A stretch of DNA of 64,000 nucleotides from Streptomyces avicenniae (GCF_000719135.1 NZ_JOEK01000007.1:62001-126000); one strand, 5' to 3'. Shown: positions 8,924 through 17,093, counted from the first letter of the stretch. Made by a program: numbers and translations. The notes: a model not told the origin generated them from the letters alone.

Positions 8924-8989
8924 GTTCGCCTTGACGAACACGATGACGAGGATGTTCACTGTAACGGACGGTAGTTCGACACAGCGAAC
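8924..8989. promoter_or_regulatory. Paired GTTCG-N6-CGAAC operators in divergent promoter
   Basis: Two 16-bp palindromes with the same arms and the same spacer length, GTTCG-N6-CGAAC, lie at 8924-8939 and 8974-8989, exactly 50 bp apart. A degenerate copy (GTTCA-N6-CGGAC) lies between them at 8954-8969, and a single half-site GTTCG at 8903-8907. One is 41 bp from the XRE-cupin start; the other ends 12 bp before the racemase ATG. Confidence 0.75.
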
Positions 8990-9001
8990 AAGGGGGCGGT
9001 C

Positions 9002-9772
9002 ATGTCGGAGCAGACGACGGCGGGGGCGGAGGCGGACGCGCTGCACGCCGGGATCCTCGGACACAGCGCGGAAGGGGCGGCCCACTGCTTCCTCACCTTC
9101 TGCCGGGAGGGGTTCGCCACCGTCGGACCGCACGACCACCCGGACGTCACGCTGGACCTCGTGCCCCTGGCCCGCTCGATGCCCGCCTGGGACGCGGGGG
9201 ACCACCTCGCGATCCGCGCCACGCTCGCGGAGAGCGCGGCCCGCCTCGCCCGCGCGGGCGCCGACTTCTTCGTCTGCCCGGACAACACGGCGCATCTCGC
9301 CCTCGGCGCGGCGGGCCCCGACCTGCCGCTGCCGGGGCTCCACCTGCCCGACGTGGTGGCCGAGCGGGCGGCGGCCGAGGGGCGGCGGCGGATCGGCGTG
9401 CTCGGCACCCGCTTCACGATGGACGGCCCCCTCTACCCCGAGGCGTTCGCGCGGTGGGGCATGGCGGCCGAGACACCGGACGCGGACGACCGGGAGACGA
9501 TCGACCGGATCATCTTCACCGAGCTGCTGAACGGGCGGTTCACCCCCGCGGCGCGTCAGGCGTACGCACGGGTCGTGGACCGGCTGGCGGCGCGCGGCTG
9601 CGACGCCGTCGCCCTCGTCTGCACGGAGATACCCCTCCTCGTCGGGCCGGGGGACGTCTGCCTGCCGGTCCTGGACTCGACGCGGCTCGCCGCGCAGGCG
9701 GCGTTCGAGGTCGCGACCGGCCGCAGGCCGCTGCCGCGCTGGCGCGGGGGGCCGCTGCCCGGCGACGGCTGA
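9002..9772 (+). CDS. Asp/Glu/hydantoin racemase-family protein
   Basis: This 256-residue protein is related to aspartate racemase. It keeps both catalytic cysteines expected for cofactor-independent racemases: Cys92 in 'FFVCPDNTAH' and Cys207 in 'ALVCTEIPLL'. Other landmarks are 'GRRRIGVLGTRFTMDGPLY' and 'HLPDVVAERAAAEG'. A G-rich ribosome-binding region precedes the ATG at 9002. It is divergent from the XRE-cupin regulator and probably under its control. Expected activity is amino-acid racemisation (aspartate racemase EC 5.1.1.13-like), but the exact substrate is inference. Confidence 0.88.
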   Translation: MSEQTTAGAEADALHAGILGHSAEGAAHCFLTFCREGFATVGPHDHPDVTLDLVPLARSMPAWDAGDHLAIRATLAESAARLARAGADFFVCPDNTAHLALGAAGPDLPLPGLHLPDVVAERAAAEGRRRIGVLGTRFTMDGPLYPEAFARWGMAAETPDADDRETIDRIIFTELLNGRFTPAARQAYARVVDRLAARGCDAVALVCTEIPLLVGPGDVCLPVLDSTRLAAQAAFEVATGRRPLPRWRGGPLPGDG

Positions 9773-9801
9773 CGCGGGGAGGACCGGCCGGCGCGGGCAG
9801 G

Positions 9802-9843
9802 CGGGACGGGAGGCGGAGGGAGGGCGGGAAGGGCGGGGCGGGG
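9802..9843 (+). other. G-run tract with quadruplex potential
   Basis: A purine-rich stretch just after the racemase stop contains at least six runs of three or more G separated by 1-4 bases. It lies in the convergent gap between the racemase and DUF397 genes (9773-9942), which otherwise shows no gene. Confidence 0.5.
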
Positions 9844-9942
9844 ATCAGGGAACGACGGCGAACGGGGAGCAAGGGAGGGCCGGTGTCGCACGAGGACGCG
9901 CCAGGGGCGCGGCGGGCCGGCCTCGGACGACACCGGCCGTGG

Positions 9943-10158
9943 TCAGCCGCTGTTCCCGCCGAACGCCGCCCGGCCCACCACGCCGAGGAACGCCGACCAG
10001 GAGCCGGGCGCGAACCCGAGCCGGGGACCGCCGGGAACCTTGGAGTCACGGACGGCCAGGAGATCGCCCGCCGGGGACATCATCTCCACACAGGCGCCAT
10101 TGCCCGCCGAATACGAGGACCGTGTCCACGTGCGTGTGATGCCGTGCTCGATTGCCAT
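9943..10158 (-). CDS. DUF397 small protein
   Basis: This 71-residue protein has the DUF397 signature 'WTRSSYSAGNGACVEM' followed by 'LLAVRDSKVPGGPRLGF'. In actinomycetes, DUF397 genes nearly always follow an XRE-DUF5753 regulator, as here (168 bp downstream, same strand). The pair resembles the BldB/WhiJ-type family, where the small protein is thought to work with the helix-turn-helix protein in developmental or antitoxin-like control. That role is inferred from relatives. The start at ATG 10158 is preceded by GGAGC. Confidence 0.9.
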   Translation of the reverse strand: MAIEHGITRTWTRSSYSAGNGACVEMMSPAGDLLAVRDSKVPGGPRLGFAPGSWSAFLGVVGRAAFGGNSG

Positions 10159-10326
10159 GTCTGCTCCGGAAGGTGCCGGTCGGTAGTAACGCCCGTGACC
10201 GTATCCGGCGCTCTCGGCAATCGACCGACTTCATCACCCGACCGGATGGTTCCTCCCGGAACTCCGCCACCCGGCGCAGGCACGAGCGTGTATATTCCCT
10301 CCCCGCTCCCCGCCGCACCCGGCTCG

Positions 10327-11190
10327 TCAACTCCCGTAATCTGCGGCCAACTTGGCGATGAACGTCCGCGAGTGGTCCGGGCTCAGTGCCTGGGCGCGCA
10401 GATGCTCGTACATCACGCTGTAGTGCTGCACGTCGTGCGGCTTCTCCAAATAGAGGTCGCTCGTGCCGCCCTCCAGATAAATGACGGTCGAATCGCTCGC
10501 CTCCGGAAACTCCATTACCGAGTACTGCCCGTTCACGCCGGGGTGCGCTCCCGCGGAGAAGGGCATGACCTGGAGCGTCACATTCGGCAGCTGGGCGCAT
10601 TCCACCAGCCGGTGGAGCTGCTCGACCATGGTCTCCGGCCCGCCCACGGCACGGCGCAGCACGGCCTCGTCCACCACGGCCCACAGCCGCAGCGGGTTCC
10701 GGTCGTCCCAGAGCCGCTGCTGACGCCGCATCCTGACCTGGACCCTGCTGGTCACCTCGTCGGGCCCGACCTCGGGCAGCGCGCCGGAGATCACGGCCTC
10801 CGCGTACTCCTTGGTCTGCAACAGCCCGGGGACGACCTGCGGTTCGTAGACGCGCAGCGACGAGGCATCGGTCTCCAGACCGATGTAGACGCTGTAGGTG
10901 GTGGAGAGTTCCGCGAAGGCGTGCCACCAGCCCTGCTGCCGGGACTCCCTGGCCATCTGCATGAGGGAGTCGATCAGCCGCGGGTCGTCCACCTCGTAGA
11001 CGCCGCAGAGGTCCCGGACGTCACGCGGGCTGATGCTGCGGCGCCCGTTCTCCAGTCTGCTGATCTTGGACTGGGAGACCAGGAGCCGGTCCGCGACCTG
11101 CTCCGCGGTCATCGCCCGTTCCTCACGGAGACGCCGTAACTCCTGGCCGAGCCTGCGCCGCCTGACTGTGGGATTGACATTGCCCGCCAC
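10327..11190 (-). CDS. XRE-family regulator with DUF5753 domain
   Basis: This 287-residue WhiJ-like regulator has an N-terminal helix-turn-helix ('MTAEQVADRLLVSQSKISR', about residues 27-45, then 'LENGRRSISPRDVRDLCGVY'). The long DUF5753 sensor-like domain contains 'VYEPQVVPGLLQTKEYAEAV' and 'VTLQVMPFSAGAHPG'. The GTG at 11190 has GGAGG nine bases upstream and gives the usual start (MAGNVNPTVRRRRLG); the open frame beyond it is not supported. It lies directly upstream of the DUF397 gene, with which it forms the standard actinomycete pair. Two large hairpins separate it from the upstream GPP34 gene. Confidence 0.92.
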   Translation of the reverse strand: MAGNVNPTVRRRRLGQELRRLREERAMTAEQVADRLLVSQSKISRLENGRRSISPRDVRDLCGVYEVDDPRLIDSLMQMARESRQQGWWHAFAELSTTYSVYIGLETDASSLRVYEPQVVPGLLQTKEYAEAVISGALPEVGPDEVTSRVQVRMRRQQRLWDDRNPLRLWAVVDEAVLRRAVGGPETMVEQLHRLVECAQLPNVTLQVMPFSAGAHPGVNGQYSVMEFPEASDSTVIYLEGGTSDLYLEKPHDVQHYSVMYEHLRAQALSPDHSRTFIAKLAADYGS

Positions 11191-11320
11191 GGACTTGCAC
11201 CTCCGTCGGTCAGCGATCACGTACCTGTCGCTCCCCAGCAGGGTGCCATCCGACGCGGCGCAGCCGCAGGCGATTGGCGACAGGACGATGATCGGACCGG
11301 TGCGGACGCGCCCCACGGCA

Positions 11321-11373
11321 AGCGTGGGGTGTGGCTACGGCCGTCGTCCGGGGCCGTCGCCACACCCCACGCT
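11321..11373. terminator. Long hairpin upstream of XRE-DUF5753 gene
   Basis: A perfect 15-bp stem (11321-11335 with 11359-11373) continues after one mismatch into a second 6-bp stem (11337-11342 with 11352-11357), giving about 21 paired bases around a 9-base loop. There is no T-tract. It lies 131 bp upstream of the XRE start and 85 bp past the GPP34 stop. Confidence 0.6.
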
Positions 11374-11427
11374 CACGGTGCGGCTCCCGGTGGTCCGGAT
11401 TCGCACGTGTTTGTGTGGTGGCGCGTG

Positions 11428-11455
11428 GGCGCTCCGGCGCATGCGCCGGTGCGCC
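11428..11455. terminator. 28-bp palindrome after GPP34 stop
   Basis: The half at 11428-11441 is the reverse complement of 11442-11455 except for one base. It begins 2 bp beyond the GPP34 stop codon on the minus strand and is the likely primary terminator of that gene. Confidence 0.65.
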
Positions 11456-11457
11456 GT

Positions 11458-12249
11458 CTAGTGCGACATCGAAGGACGTGCCGTGGCGCGTGTCACCCCT
11501 CTCCGCCTCATCTGCTCGGGCGACGGCGGCTGTCCGACCACAGCCATGGCCGCGGGCGCCGGAGTGCGCCCTGCCTTCCGTGGCGCGCCGCTGGGCTGCG
11601 GGCGCCGGGCGGCGGCGGCCTGGCCCGCCACACCGTTCTGGACGTCCATGACGGCGTGCGCCACCAGTCCGCCCATCGGATCGTGCCGGATCAGATCCCG
11701 GAGCCGGGAGCGGGACGACCGCCCCTCGTTCCCGGGATACAGGTGCTTGCCGAGGCCGACCGCGTGTGCCAGTGCCGCGAGCGCCGCGGTCCGCGCGTCC
11801 GGCGGTGTGCCGGTGCGGATCGCGGTGTCGAGACGGGCCCGGATCTGTCGGCTGACGGCGTTGTCCGTCGCCTGGTACCGGGTCGTCGGCAGCACCCCGC
11901 ACATCTGGTTCTCCACCGCGTGCACCATGCCGCAGCGTTCCAGATGAGTGAGGTAAGTTTGGCGAAGTCCCAGTCTGGGCCCGCCGATCCAGTGGACGGC
12001 CCGCACCGGGCTGCCGCGCCTGCGCAGCAGTTCCAGAGCGGAGTCCAGGGTGGGATCTCCGGTCGGCCGTGCCAGTATCACGGCTATTCGGTCCCCATCA
12101 GGGGCTATCCGACCCGCCAGGGCCAGCTCGACGAGCTGTGCCCCGGCAAGGCCGAGGTCGAGCGACTGAGGCTGCGCTGTGGTGCCCGTTGTCGGGTCCA
12201 GAGCGAGCAACAGCAGCTCTTCCGGAATGGTTCTACGACTCCTGCCCAT
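11458..12249 (-). CDS. GPP34 (GOLPH3-like) domain protein
   Basis: The 263-residue protein begins 'MGRSRRTIPEELLLLALDP', the typical opening of actinobacterial GPP34-domain proteins, followed by 'LGLAGAQLVELALAGRI' and 'DSALELLRRRGSPVRAVHWI'. The GPP34 fold in eukaryotes (GOLPH3/Vps74) binds phosphoinositides; the bacterial role is unknown, and several Streptomyces paralogues exist per genome. The C-terminal 50 residues are Pro/Arg/Ala-rich and poorly conserved in style. The ATG at 12249 has GGGAGG five bases upstream; the much longer open frame upstream runs antisense to the carboxypeptidase gene and is rejected. Confidence 0.88.
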   Translation of the reverse strand: MGRSRRTIPEELLLLALDPTTGTTAQPQSLDLGLAGAQLVELALAGRIAPDGDRIAVILARPTGDPTLDSALELLRRRGSPVRAVHWIGGPRLGLRQTYLTHLERCGMVHAVENQMCGVLPTTRYQATDNAVSRQIRARLDTAIRTGTPPDARTAALAALAHAVGLGKHLYPGNEGRSSRSRLRDLIRHDPMGGLVAHAVMDVQNGVAGQAAAARRPQPSGAPRKAGRTPAPAAMAVVGQPPSPEQMRRRGVTRATARPSMSH

Positions 12250-12484
12250 CCATGCCTCCCCGCGTGGATGAAAGACAGGGTGACGCCTCTCACATTGTTC
12301 TGTCGAGAGCGCGTGGCCGCTATGGACGGGAACCCGTAGATATGTCGTTGTCGTCCTCCAGGGCAGGCGGGAGAAACCCGTCGGCACGGACGTGGCGTAC
12401 CCAGGTGCACAGGACCCGGCAGACTGGTAGGGGCCGACGGGCACTTCGAACAGCGCGGCGAGAACGACTTGCAGGGAGGCACGG

Positions 12485-14857
12485 GTGTCGGGCAGGTCCC
12501 CGGACATTTCGGAGCGGCAGCGGGAGTCATCGGAGAAGACGTCCGGGGAGGCCCTTGAGGTTCCCCAGGACGCGAAGGTTCCCGGGGACGACGACGTGAC
12601 GCAGGACGACGAGGGGCGCGCGGTGCGCGCGGGGGAGGACACGGCGGAGAACCGTACGAGCGGGGAGAGCCGGGAACCGGCGGTGCGGGCCGACGCGGCA
12701 GACGCGCCGGACCAGGACGAGCCCGGGGAGCCGGAGACCGAGGCCGAGGAGGCCGAGGAGGCCGAGGAGGCCGAGGAGGCCGAGGAGGCCGAGGAGGCCG
12801 AGGCGACCCCGGAGGCCGCCGCTGAGCCCGTGGCGGCGGCGGTGCTGGACCGGGACGGCGACGAGGACGAGGGCGCCGACGAGGACACGGCGAAGGCGGT
12901 CGATCAGCCCACGGCGGTGATCGCGCTGCCCGCCGACGAGGCCGACGACGACGGGGCGACGCCCAGGACCGGCGCGGCGGCGGGAAGCGGCGCCGGGGTG
13001 ACCGTGACGCTGACGATCCCGCCCGCCCGCACGGCTCCCCCGCGCGACCCACGCGTCCCGGTGGCCGACGAGGCGCCGCAGGACGCGGAGACGGCCTCAG
13101 CGCCCGGGGACGACGACGAGGGGGAACGCGACGCCGCGACCGGCGGGCGTGCGGCCGAGGAGCCCGAGGCACGCGAGGAGCCTGAGCCCCCCGCGAAGCG
13201 CGCGGAGGGCACGGCCGAGGACAGCGCCGAGGAGCGCCCGGGGGACGGCGCGGGCGACGACACCGAGGGCGACGCACGTCCCGTCGATCAGCCGACGGCG
13301 ATGCTCGCCCTGCCCCCGGAGCGGTCGGACCGCGTGACGACGTCCCTCCGGGTCCCCGACACGGAACCGGCGCCGCCCGCGGCCGACCGGAGGACCACGT
13401 CGCTGCGGCTGCCGCCCTCGGCGACCGCGGAACCGGCCGCGCCGCCCACCGAGGCACCCGCAGCACCCGAGACGGCACCCGACAGCCGGACCACGCCCGC
13501 GCCCCCCGGCGCGTTCGTGCCGCTGAAGTCCCCCGACGCCGCCCCGGCCGAGCCGGGCAAGGACCCGAAGGACCCCAAGGACCCGCTGGAGCTGCTCGCC
13601 GCGCTGACCAACCGGCCCGCGCCCCCGCCCACCCCGCTGCGCACGGTCGCGCGGCGTCTGAAGATCTGGACGCCGTTCGTCCTGCTGCTGGTCGTCGTGT
13701 TCGTGGTGGCCCAGGCCCTGCGCCCGCTGCCCGAGCCCACGCTGCGACTGACGGCGGCGGACACGTACACGTTCGACGGCGGCGCGCCGACCGTGCCGTG
13801 GCCCGCGTCGGGGCAGGCCAGGCTGGACGTCGCCGGGATCGGCTCGTTCGGCTCCTCGGGCGAGGAGGAGCCGGTGCCCATAGCCTCGGTGGCCAAGGTG
13901 ATGACGGCCTACATCATCCTGCGCGACCACCCCGTCACGGACGAGGCCAGGCAGGGCGCGTCCATCCCGATCGACGAGCAGGCCGAGGAGGACAGCGGGC
14001 TCAGCGCGCAGAACGAGTCCACCGTCGATGTCAGGGCGGGCGACGAGATCAGCCAGTACGAGGCGGTCCAGTCGCTGCTGATCGCGTCGGCGAACAACGT
14101 GGCGCGCCTGGTGGCCCGCTGGGACGCCGGTTCGCAGGAGGCGTTCGTCGAGAAGATGAACGAGACCGCCCGCGAGCTGGGCATGGAGAACACCACGTAC
14201 ACCGACCCGAGCGGCCTGGAGGACACCACGGTCAGCACGGCGGCCGACCAGGTGCTCCTCGGGCAGGCGGCGATGGAGGACAGCGTCTTCCGCGAGATCG
14301 CCCGCCAGCCGTCCTACACCGACATGTACGGCGACCTGCACTACAACTGGAACGGCCTCGTGCCGCTCAACAACGTCGTCGGCATCAAGACGGGCACGAC
14401 GACCGCGGCGGGCGGCAACCTGCTCTTCGCCGTGGAGCAGCCGATGGGTGAGGACGACTACCGGCTCATCGTGGGCGCCGTCCTGGCCCAGCCACCGGCC
14501 GAGTCCGACAACTCGATACTCACCGGAGCGCTCAACGCCAGCGACACCCTGATCCGTTTCGCGCAGGAACAGTTGCGAACCGAAACGATCCTGTCGGCGG
14601 GCGATGTCGTCGGCCATGTGGACGACGGTCTCGGGGGCAGGACACCGGTCGCCGTCACCGAGGACGTCACCGCCGTCGGCTGGGACGGGACGACCGTGGA
14701 CCTCTCGCTCACCGGCTTGGAGGACGGCGTGCCGGGCAGCGCGGAGGCGGGCACCCGGGTCGGGACGCTGACGGTGGCGGGCACGGAGGTGCCGGTCGCC
14801 CTGACGGAGGGCCTGGCCGAGCCCGCGTTCGGTGAGCGGCTGACCCGCGTGTCCTGA
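12485..14857 (+). CDS. D-alanyl-D-alanine carboxypeptidase with acidic N-terminal arm
   Basis: This 790-residue protein combines a very long disordered cytoplasmic arm, one membrane helix and an extracytoplasmic S11-type penicillin-binding domain. The helix is near residues 397-415 ('FVLLLVVVFVVAQAL'). The active-site triads are SVAK (Ser468, Lys471), SAN (Ser535) and KTGT (Lys635). It should trim terminal D-Ala from peptidoglycan stem peptides. The arm is rich in Glu/Asp/Ala/Pro and contains seven EAE units plus two copies each of 'VDQPTA-x2-ALP' and 'TTSLRxP'. The GTG at 12485 follows GGGAGG. A Streptomyces relative with the same arrangement is known. The arm's role is unknown. Confidence 0.93.
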   Translation: MSGRSPDISERQRESSEKTSGEALEVPQDAKVPGDDDVTQDDEGRAVRAGEDTAENRTSGESREPAVRADAADAPDQDEPGEPETEAEEAEEAEEAEEAEEAEEAEATPEAAAEPVAAAVLDRDGDEDEGADEDTAKAVDQPTAVIALPADEADDDGATPRTGAAAGSGAGVTVTLTIPPARTAPPRDPRVPVADEAPQDAETASAPGDDDEGERDAATGGRAAEEPEAREEPEPPAKRAEGTAEDSAEERPGDGAGDDTEGDARPVDQPTAMLALPPERSDRVTTSLRVPDTEPAPPAADRRTTSLRLPPSATAEPAAPPTEAPAAPETAPDSRTTPAPPGAFVPLKSPDAAPAEPGKDPKDPKDPLELLAALTNRPAPPPTPLRTVARRLKIWTPFVLLLVVVFVVAQALRPLPEPTLRLTAADTYTFDGGAPTVPWPASGQARLDVAGIGSFGSSGEEEPVPIASVAKVMTAYIILRDHPVTDEARQGASIPIDEQAEEDSGLSAQNESTVDVRAGDEISQYEAVQSLLIASANNVARLVARWDAGSQEAFVEKMNETARELGMENTTYTDPSGLEDTTVSTAADQVLLGQAAMEDSVFREIARQPSYTDMYGDLHYNWNGLVPLNNVVGIKTGTTTAAGGNLLFAVEQPMGEDDYRLIVGAVLAQPPAESDNSILTGALNASDTLIRFAQEQLRTETILSAGDVVGHVDDGLGGRTPVAVTEDVTAVGWDGTTVDLSLTGLEDGVPGSAEAGTRVGTLTVAGTEVPVALTEGLAEPAFGERLTRVS
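12740..12802 (+). repeat. Seven in-frame 9-bp repeats (Glu-Ala-Glu)
   Basis: GAGGCCGAG is repeated seven times without interruption inside the carboxypeptidase arm (residues 86-106), encoding EAE units. Nine-base units keep the frame when copies are gained or lost. Confidence 0.9.
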
Positions 14858-14875
14858 CCGGCCACGCGCGCCTCC

Positions 14876-14913
14876 GGCGCCGCGGGGGGACGGCCTCGTC
14901 ACCCCGCGGCGCC
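14876..14913 (+). terminator. Terminator after carboxypeptidase gene
   Basis: A 12-bp perfect stem (14876-14887 with 14902-14913) with a 14-base loop lies 19 bp past the stop codon. No T-tract follows. Confidence 0.65.
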
Positions 14914-14971
14914 AGGGACTGCCGCACCCCCGCACGGCACGCTACAGTCGGTTCCTCCCCGGCCGGGATCT

Positions 14972-15214
14972 GTGACGCAGCAGGTCGCGGCGGTGGGCGA
15001 CGTGGACACAACGGCAGCTGGGTGTGCGACAACTGTGGCTCGGTCACCGCAGGACGAAGCGGCGTGGCAGGACCTCGATCCCGCCACACGCGAACGGCTC
15101 GACTTCCTCGACCCCGCGGACTTCACCGTGGGGCCCACGGCGGAGGGCGCGGAGCAGTGGGCGCGCTTCACGGCGACGCTCGACAGGGCGGAGAACTACC
15201 GCCCGCCGCACTGA
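14972..15214 (+). CDS. Small hypothetical protein
   Basis: I do not recognise this 80-residue, soluble protein. Its second half 'LDPATRERLDFLDPADFTVG' and 'GAEQWARFTATLDRAENYRPP' looks structured and has the codon use of real genes in this window. The GTG at 14972 is the only reasonable start; a TACAGT hexamer about 30 bp upstream could be a -10. It is convergent with the LysR gene (25 bp between stops). Confidence 0.6.
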   Translation: MTQQVAAVGDVDTTAAGCATTVARSPQDEAAWQDLDPATRERLDFLDPADFTVGPTAEGAEQWARFTATLDRAENYRPPH

Positions 15215-15239
15215 CGGCCCCGCGTTCGCGCCGGGCGGC

Positions 15240-16214
15240 TCAGGCCACGGCGTCGGCCGCGTCCCGCTCCTCGCCCACCGCCGCGAAGCTCGGCGCGGGA
15301 AGTGCGGCGATCACCTCGCGCACCAGGGGGAGCACCGGCGATTCCGGGCGGTCGGCCCGCCACCAGACGGCGACGTGCCGCCTGATGTGGCGCTCCGCGA
15401 CCGGCAGCAGCTCGACGCCCTCGCGGTCGGCCGTGGTCACGGCGAGCGCGTTGGTGAGCCCGACGCCGAGGCCGCCCCGCACCAGCGCGGCCAGCGTCTG
15501 CGGCTGCGTCGTCTCGAAGGCGATCGCGGGCCGCACCCCTGCGTCGGCGAACGCGAGGCTCGTCTCGAACTGCCGGGGCGCGCCCTCGACCCCCGCCTCG
15601 CCGATCGTGACGAGGGGGAACTCGGCGAGCCTGGCGAGGGGTACCGGCCCGCGACCGGCCAGCGGATGCCCGCGCGGTACGACGGCGACGAGCGGTTCGC
15701 TCCACAACCGCCGGTGCGCCAGCCGGTCGTCGCGCACCAGCGGCAGCACCGGCCGCAGGGCCAGGTCGATCTCCCCGGCGGACAGCGCGCCCTCCAGCGA
15801 CAGCGCCGGTCCTTCCGTGAGCGTGACGCGTACGGTCGGCGCCCGGCGGCGCAGCGCGCGGACGAGCGCGGGGTAGGCGAACGCGGCGGCGCTCGGGTAC
15901 ATCCCGATCCGCACCTCACCGTGCAGCGCCCCGTCCGCGCCCCCGGCGACCTCGGCGAACACGTCGAGGCGCGCGAGGATCTCCTCGGCGTGCGGCAACA
16001 GTGCCCGGCCCTCGGGGGTGAGGGCGACCGGCTGCGCCGAGCGGTCGAAGAGGCGCGTGCCGAGGACGTGTTCGAGCTCGCCGACATGGCTGCTGATGCG
16101 GGGCTGCGAGCGGTGCAGGGCCTTGGCGGCGGCGGAGAAGCCGCCGTGGCGTGCGACCGCGACGAAGCTGGTGATCCAGTCGAGCCGGTAACTGTGGGCG
16201 CTGGAGAGATCCAC
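15240..16214 (-). CDS. LysR-family transcriptional regulator
   Basis: This 324-residue regulator has an N-terminal winged helix-turn-helix ('FVAVARHGGFSAAAKALHRS' then 'QPRISSHVGELEHVLGTRLF') and a C-terminal LysR substrate-binding domain ('GEVRIGMYPSAAAFAYPALV', 'GEIDLALRPVLPLVRDDRLA', 'GLGVGLTNALAV'). The GTG at 16214 is chosen because GAGGAG lies six bases upstream. It has no divergently transcribed partner next to it, which is unusual for the family, so its target cannot be guessed from position. Confidence 0.92.
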   Translation of the reverse strand: MDLSSAHSYRLDWITSFVAVARHGGFSAAAKALHRSQPRISSHVGELEHVLGTRLFDRSAQPVALTPEGRALLPHAEEILARLDVFAEVAGGADGALHGEVRIGMYPSAAAFAYPALVRALRRRAPTVRVTLTEGPALSLEGALSAGEIDLALRPVLPLVRDDRLAHRRLWSEPLVAVVPRGHPLAGRGPVPLARLAEFPLVTIGEAGVEGAPRQFETSLAFADAGVRPAIAFETTQPQTLAALVRGGLGVGLTNALAVTTADREGVELLPVAERHIRRHVAVWWRADRPESPVLPLVREVIAALPAPSFAAVGEERDAADAVA

Positions 16215-16317
16215 CGCGGACTCCTCGGCTTGCGGAGCGGTCCGTGTACCGCACACCCGAAAAGGTGAACTGCGCGATCATATCGTCGCATTCCGCAAGG
16301 CGAAACGGATTTCCGCC

Positions 16318-16339
16318 CGGGCCGCCCTCGGACGGCCCG
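16318..16339 (-). terminator. Possible terminator after HNH gene
   Basis: A 7-bp stem (CGGGCCG 16318-16324 with CGGCCCG 16333-16339) lies 35 bp beyond the stop of the HNH lipoprotein gene. Adjacent bases 16338-16368 are repeated GGCCCGGC units, so other pairings are possible. Confidence 0.4.
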
Positions 16340-16373
16340 ACGGCCCGGCGGCCCGGCGGCCCGGCGCCCGTGA

Positions 16374-17093
16374 TCAGCCGCAGCCGTCGAGGAGTTCGGC
16401 CAGCGTGTCCCGCTCGGCGGCCGTGACGGTCAGGGCGTACGTGTCCTTCACCGCCGTCCACGCCGAGGCGTACACGCAGTGGAACGCCTCGGCGGGCGGC
16501 AGCCACTCCTCGGGGCCCTGGTCGCCCTTGGAGCGGTTGCTCGACGCGCTGACGGCCAGGAGCTGCGGGCCGTCGAGGTCGTTGGCGAACGCCTCGCGCT
16601 CGTCGTCGGTCCACGCGTCGGCGCCGGAGCGCCAGGCGTTCGCGAGCGGCACGACGTGGTCGATGTCGAGGTCGCCCGCCTCCGTGAACGTCTCGCCGTC
16701 GTAGGCGCTGGTCCAGGTGCCCGCCGTGGGGCGGCAGTCGTCGTCGGCCGTGACGTCGTCCCCGTCCCGCGCGAGGACGAGCTGGCGGACCGTGCAGCCG
16801 TCCCGCGTGGCCCAGTGGGGGAAGCGGTCGCGGGAGTAGCCGCTCATCGAGCCCGCGTCGGCGACGGTGAGTCCGGCGAGGAGGTCGCGGGCCGCCGCGG
16901 GGTCGGGGAGACCGGGGAGCGCCGTGTCCCCGCCGCCGGACGCCGAGGCGGACGCGGACGGGGGCGCCGGGTCCGTGCCGGGGAGGTCGGGCGCCTGCTC
17001 GCAGGCGGCCAGCAGGGACGCGGCGAGCAGAGCGGGTACGGCGGTCGCGAGGGCCCGGCGGACGCGGGCGGGATCAATCGTCACCTGACGCAC
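16374..17093 (-). CDS. Secreted HNH-endonuclease-family lipoprotein
   Basis: This product of about 239 residues has a lipoprotein signal: a hydrophobic run ending in 'LLAASLLAAC' (Cys near residue 31), then a Ser/Ala/Gly linker. The HNH-type (DUF1524/GmrSD-C-like) core contains 'DLDIDHVVPLANAWRSG' and 'NRSKGDQGPEEWLPP', the standard motif set of actinobacterial secreted HNH proteins. It should be anchored outside the membrane as a nuclease, possibly for DNA scavenging. GTG 17093 and GTG 17084 are both possible starts. It diverges from a small secreted-protein gene. Confidence 0.88.
   Translation of the reverse strand: MRQVTIDPARVRRALATAVPALLAASLLAACEQAPDLPGTDPAPPSASASASGGGDTALPGLPDPAAARDLLAGLTVADAGSMSGYSRDRFPHWATRDGCTVRQLVLARDGDDVTADDDCRPTAGTWTSAYDGETFTEAGDLDIDHVVPLANAWRSGADAWTDDEREAFANDLDGPQLLAVSASSNRSKGDQGPEEWLPPAEAFHCVYASAWTAVKDTYALTVTAAERDTLAELLDGCG

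Noticed and set aside
8898..8990. LexA-type SOS box in the divergent promoter
   Set aside because: LexA sites in Gram-positives read CGAAC-N4-GTTCG. The palindromes here are GTTCG-N6-CGAAC, the opposite arm order and a different spacing.
9454..11139. 561-codon plus-strand open frame
   Set aside because: Overlaps the racemase gene in another frame and runs antisense to the DUF397 and XRE-DUF5753 genes, which are both clear.
13097..14935. 612-codon minus-strand open frame
   Set aside because: Antisense to the carboxypeptidase, whose active-site motifs are intact; Gly/Arg/Asp-rich composition is that of a GC-frame artefact.
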